Below, piece by piece: positions 58,486 to 64,000 of a DNA stretch of 64,000 bases. Every line of letters starts with the position of its first letter. Position 1 is the first letter of the stretch. Origin of the DNA: Punctularia strigosozonata HHB-11173 SS5 (Eukaryota; Basidiomycota; Agaricomycetes; Corticiales; Punctulariaceae). The notes under the pieces were generated by a model. That model worked only from the letters and a program-made list of their open reading frames with translations. It made no database searches and was not told the DNA's origin. The translations under genes and the position numbers were made by a program. The stretch spans positions 2,165,756 to 2,229,755 of the forward strand of contig NW_006767435.1 in NCBI RefSeq assembly GCF_000264995.1, given 5' to 3'.

Positions 58486-60433
58486 ATGCATCTCGGCAAT
58501 ACGTTCGGTAAGATTATCAACGCAGTATATCGAGGGCCACTACCTGAGGTCTAACAATCTTCTTGCCTCAGGAGCTCTCTTTATAGGCCTTGTTGCCACC
58601 ACATTGCTTTGTGGGGTTGTTAGCTCGCTGGTGAGTGAAAATGCATCTGATGTAACTCGATGCTGATGGTATCTCTGCTTAGACGTACCTGTACTTTACG
58701 CATTATCCTAACGACAAGCCGAGACTCAAGATCTTTGTATGATTTCCTGTGGTGAAACACATTTGATCATTGCTCACACTATGTACAGGTTTCTTGTCTA
58801 TGGCCTTTGGGACTTGCGCAACTAGCTCTCTGTATGTATGCCAAAGCCATGCAATCATGCATGCCGCTAATGTTTGCTCAGTGACTCATTCCCTTTGGTC
58901 ATACTTGGTGGCGAACTTTGATCATCCTCTCAATTTGGAAAGAGGTACTGCGTAAGTCCTCGTTCACGCTTCGAGAACCCCAGTTTTACGACGGCGCCCA
59001 ATAGAACTCTCTACGTAGGTTTTCTCGGTACCTAGGGATGCGGCCGTTGCTGATTGAACGCTGTCGGGATTTTAAGACCTCTCTGCTGTTCGGCGTAAGC
59101 ATTGCAATAAAATTGCTGCGTTCTTGATCACGCTCATGATCAAATCGTCCTGAAGTTGATTCTATCGGTATTATCCAAATGGTGATGTCATCGAACTGGT
59201 TTCCGCGTTCGTCGCTCATCGTCTGTTGCCAGCTATCACGTACATCGCATTGCGAAAGGCAAGCCCTCACAGCCGGAAATTGTTAAGCAAGGTTGCTGAA
59301 GTCGCGTTTAGTTTGGGCGAACAGATCCCAGCTTGTTCGATGGTCCCTCGTTGGCGCCAGCGTGAGTAATCATGACTTGAAATTTTGTACGCCTTGCTCA
59401 GTTGCGTAGTTGTTTTTCTTGGCTGCACAATTGGCCCTTCGTCTTGGTGCGTACCAATATCTGTTAGGGTGTCACAATCACTTACCGTACTCCTAGTTAC
59501 CGTTGCTGACTTGTAAGCCATTAACGAGGGAAAAGGTGCGCGTGTATTGATTGTGTGGTAGGTTCAAGCACCGAACTCTCAGTCGTCTATCAACAATCAA
59601 GGTTGGTTGCCTTTACCATCTCAATGCAAATAAAGGCTGATGTATTCTATCTAATGAAAGTTTACGCAAACACTGCCGTACGGCATCGTATCCGTCGTTT
59701 GCGATGCTGTTCTGGTGGTAGGGATAACGAAACCTTTATCCGACATGGGGTTTGGAAGGCAAGCGAAATCCCCCTTGCTCCACAAGGCAGTTTGTGACTC
59801 GGGATTTAGGGCAAGGAGTCCGATGGGAACGGCGCTGCTCTACTCCATCAATAGGTTGCTTCTGCTGTTGTAAGTTCAGTCCTTGATTTTACTTGGTACA
59901 TCGCATCAACGCTGTTTTAGTATGGTAGATATAGTGGCCGTCATTGTGGTTAGTTGCTTCGCGTTCGTCTTCAAACGCCCAGAAAGCTGATTTCGAGGCT
60001 AAGTCCTCCACAAGTCCACATGACCTTTGGTTCCTAGCTTTGAACACATTCGCATCGCAACGTGAGCCTTCCTTGCCCATTTTTTTGGAGTAGAAGCTGC
60101 TAATGTCTTCCTTCAGTGGCTGTCATAAGCGTTCTGGCGTGCCTCAACACACGACCGTCTCTACAGGGCCAGGGTGTAGACGAAGAGTGCATCAGCCGTC
60201 TAAAGAAGCCAACTATACGCTGGCGCCATTCGCTCATCTCCGGGACACCCAGTCGCCCAACCTCAAGCGCAGACCCATGGATGCAGGAGAAAGCGTCGGA
60301 GCCGGAAAGGGAGCAACCAAGCGCGCTTGGCGTATATCCAGAGGAAGGACCAGAAGTCATTGAGATCTCAGTAGAGAAGGCTAGGACAATTGATTTAGAG
60401 TCTTTTCAAGCAGTCCGTGGTCACCGTCTTTGA
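58486..60433 (+). CDS. DUF6534-like integral membrane protein, structure partly unresolved
   Basis: Function unknown; a multi-pass membrane family greatly expanded in mushrooms. The first exons read MHLGNTFG / ALFIGLVATTLLCGVVSSL / TYLYFTHYPNDKPRLKIF / VSCLWPLGLAQLAL / THSLWSYLVANFDHPLNLER, matching the family start (a small Asn/Gly block, then YxYFxxYPxDxxxLK). The C-terminal end is also recognisable: SVLACLNTRPSLQGQGVDEE to ESFQAVRGHRL at 60433, the NSLLATLNxR block plus cytosolic tail. Between about 58960 and 60060 I could not chain the middle membrane segments with confidence. The region is chopped by many introns and may also be decayed. The start at 58486 is chosen for family fit. Confidence 0.6.
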
Positions 60434-61044
60434 TTGGCTGCTTTGGCTGACATGTGCTAGGATCACCCTCGGAGCTTGCTCACTCCTATACATGAAGAGT
60501 AACGAGATAGGTGATCATATTGCTCTTTGATCATGCATATAGCCCATAATGTATACTATGTCACTTCCCGGAAATGTACTGCCCGCAATGAATATCAATC
60601 ACATTAATTTGTAGCATTTGGAGGATCCGTGGGCATGGGCCCTCGAAGTACCGTGTAAGTCGCTGTACGCGAAGGAGGGAGAGGCAGTGATGTCCGTCAA
60701 TGCTTGAATCAATGCACGGTCGATGAAGTTCTCAAGGACATCAACGTCGCCTACCTTTCCTCAACCTATCCTCGTCGCCAGTTCCAATGAAGATCCTTCC
60801 ATCGACCGACCAAGGATGCTTGCCTCTAACCGCGCACGCTAATAATTGTATGTATGGGCTTACGGAGCATCTGAAGGGAACCGCCGGACCACTCATCCAG
60901 TCGCGATTGGATTGCGTGATTTACCCGCCATGCGCCTCGTTAAAAGCTATCCTCCCGATGTTGCCCTCAATCAAAACTCTGTCCTTAGCAATTCTACGGC
61001 CCACTAGATTCTCTTAGACGCCATCTCAATCATAGATCAATAGA
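60434..61044. other. Upstream region of the ATP sulfurylase gene
   Basis: 611 bp between two forward genes. It contains short exon-like pieces (60650-60790) without a family and then the promoter of the sulfurylase gene. No TATA box is clear. Confidence 0.4.
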
Positions 61045-63110
<2,066 letters not shown>

Positions 63111-63258
63111 CTATCCGTGTCGTTTGTACCTAGGGAATGCATCACATTTATTTTCCTTCCCTCCGGCGCGGTTTAGCTACCGCTACCTTAAAGCTGCACA
63201 AAACAACACCGGACAATAATATGATTTATAACATAATGATACATTCTGTCGAGCACAG

Positions 63259-63271
63259 CCCCCCCCCCCCC
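63259..63271. repeat. Run of 13 C
   Basis: An uninterrupted C13 tract lies in the intergenic space between the ATP sulfurylase 3' end and the convergent gene at the right edge. Such a tract is prone to length error in assembly and to slippage. Confidence 0.9.
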
Positions 63272-63315
63272 AATGGTACACTACAAAATACAAGGAGCAA
63301 GGTGGTGAAGTCTAT

Positions 63316-64000
63316 TCAGGTAGTATTGTGGTGGCCGAGTCGAAGTGTCACTGGGCTCAAACTGGACACGACCTCGACGTGCCCCTGACCGCGCCCCCTA
63401 GCCCGCTTCTCCCAACCCGTCCAGCCGATTATGCGTGAGGTGACATAGTGGTCATACTCGTACAAGATTCTCGGCGCCCGGGTTGCTCGCCCGTTCACGG
63501 CAGCTTCCACGCGAAACGGCGTTCGGAGAGTCGTGGACCCTTCTAGTACATGTGCGGTGGCGAATTTTGTCTGGGAATCGAACGTTCCCTGATAGAGATC
63601 ATCGAGGGTGACGTTTACAGGAGCGAGGTTGTTCTGCATCTTCGCCTTGAGGTGAGACGGTCGGGAGAGAGAATGGTGGCCTAATGAGACCGAGAGATCG
63701 CCGTTGAAGGTAGCGAAGGACACGTCGAAGTCGGGGGGAAAGTCTCCCGTGTGGCCTCCGTGCGCAAGGAGGGTGACGTTGGCATCGATAGCACTGGCGT
63801 AGGAAGTCAATTGGGTGTGACAATAGATAAGCATGTATGATGCACCTGTTGCCTGTGGAGATCTGCATGCGCGTCATACGTTGGAAATCGCTACTCCGAT
63901 CGTTGGCTAAGAGGACATTCGCCTTCACAGCACTACCGAAGAGGGCGAGTGAATATCCGTCGAGGGGTCGATGCGAGAGATACGTACGCGGAAGTTGTAT
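63316..64000 (-). CDS. Unknown basidiomycete protein, 3' part (cut by window end)
   Basis: No confident family. Minus-strand exons read (from the edge) GYSLALFGSAVKANVLLAND / RSSDFQRMTRMQISTG, then after an intron ANVTLLAHGGHTGDFPPDFD, VSFATFNGDLSVSLGHHSLS, LDDLYQGTFDSQTKFATAHV, YEYDHYVTSRIIGWTGWEKR and VEVVSSLSPVTLRLGHHNTT, stop at 63316. The pattern of short beta-strand-like repeats with NG/ND turns resembles the adhesin-like beta-helical proteins common in mushrooms (memory-based, tentative). The 5' end lies beyond the window. The codon use and clean frame suggest a real gene. Confidence 0.6.

Overview
The window is nuclear DNA of a filamentous basidiomycete, most likely an Agaricomycete of the wood- or litter-decay type (inference). 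The grounds are dense short introns of about 50-60 nt with GT-AG ends and a few GC-AG ends, intron-rich genes with homologues across fungi, a DUF6534-type membrane protein typical of mushrooms, and secreted plant-wall enzymes (a GH28 polygalacturonase and a CBM1-GH5 mannanase). I recognise 26 protein genes, two of them cut by the window ends, and one intron-bearing tRNA-Met. No CRISPR array, rRNA, retroelement or virus-like element was recognised.

Layout: 1-377 is the 5' part of a lipocalin-like gene (-). 1826-5040 is the Cdc42 exchange factor CDC24 (+). 5514-8004 is a GH28 endopolygalacturonase (-) containing a 9-nt exon. 9979-24604 is a housekeeping block: MRI1 (+), MTQ1 (-), PEX5 (+), CDC26 (-), PRA1 (+), a GRF zinc finger protein (-), proteasome chaperone PAC4 (+) and the YAK1 kinase (+). 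25184-27215 is an allantoicase-ureidoglycolate lyase fusion (-). 27713-30527 is an HSL-type alpha/beta hydrolase (+). 30728-32297 is a Swi5/Ace2-like C2H2 factor (+). 35066-37205 is the ERT1/AcuK regulator (-). 38278-38403 is a small inverted-repeat element. 38877-40224 is a PHOSPHO-type phosphatase (-). 40563-43366 is the Golgi CASP/COY1 protein (+). 43741-45705 is a secreted Ser/Gly-rich protein (-). 46151-46249 is tRNA-Met (+). 46954-48789 is the mannanase (+). 48858-51417 is gamma-glutamyltransferase (-). 51971-53520 is an unknown membrane/coiled-coil protein (-). 53801-55147 is RNase H2 subunit B (+). 55583-57512 is splicing factor SLU7 (-). 58486-60433 is a DUF6534-like protein (+). 61045-63110 is ATP sulfurylase (+). 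63316-64000 is an unknown gene (-) cut by the right edge.

Functionally this is mostly a conserved core neighbourhood: polarity signalling (CDC24, YAK1), peroxisome import (PEX5), Golgi and Rab traffic (CASP, PRA1), protein turnover (CDC26, PAC4), nitrogen and sulphur supply (DAL2-DAL3, GGT, MET3, MRI1), carbon control (ERT1) and two pectin/mannan-degrading enzymes. I see no biosynthetic or defence cluster. The most informative observations are splicing oddities (a 9-nt micro-exon and three inferred GC-AG introns), the purine-catabolic fusion gene, very tight divergent promoters, a lipase gene with no in-frame start codon, the MITE-like element, and several kilobase-scale gaps holding coding-like fragments I cannot assign. 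Exon joins were read by eye from splice signals and remembered family conservation. Individual boundaries may be off even where the gene identity is firm.
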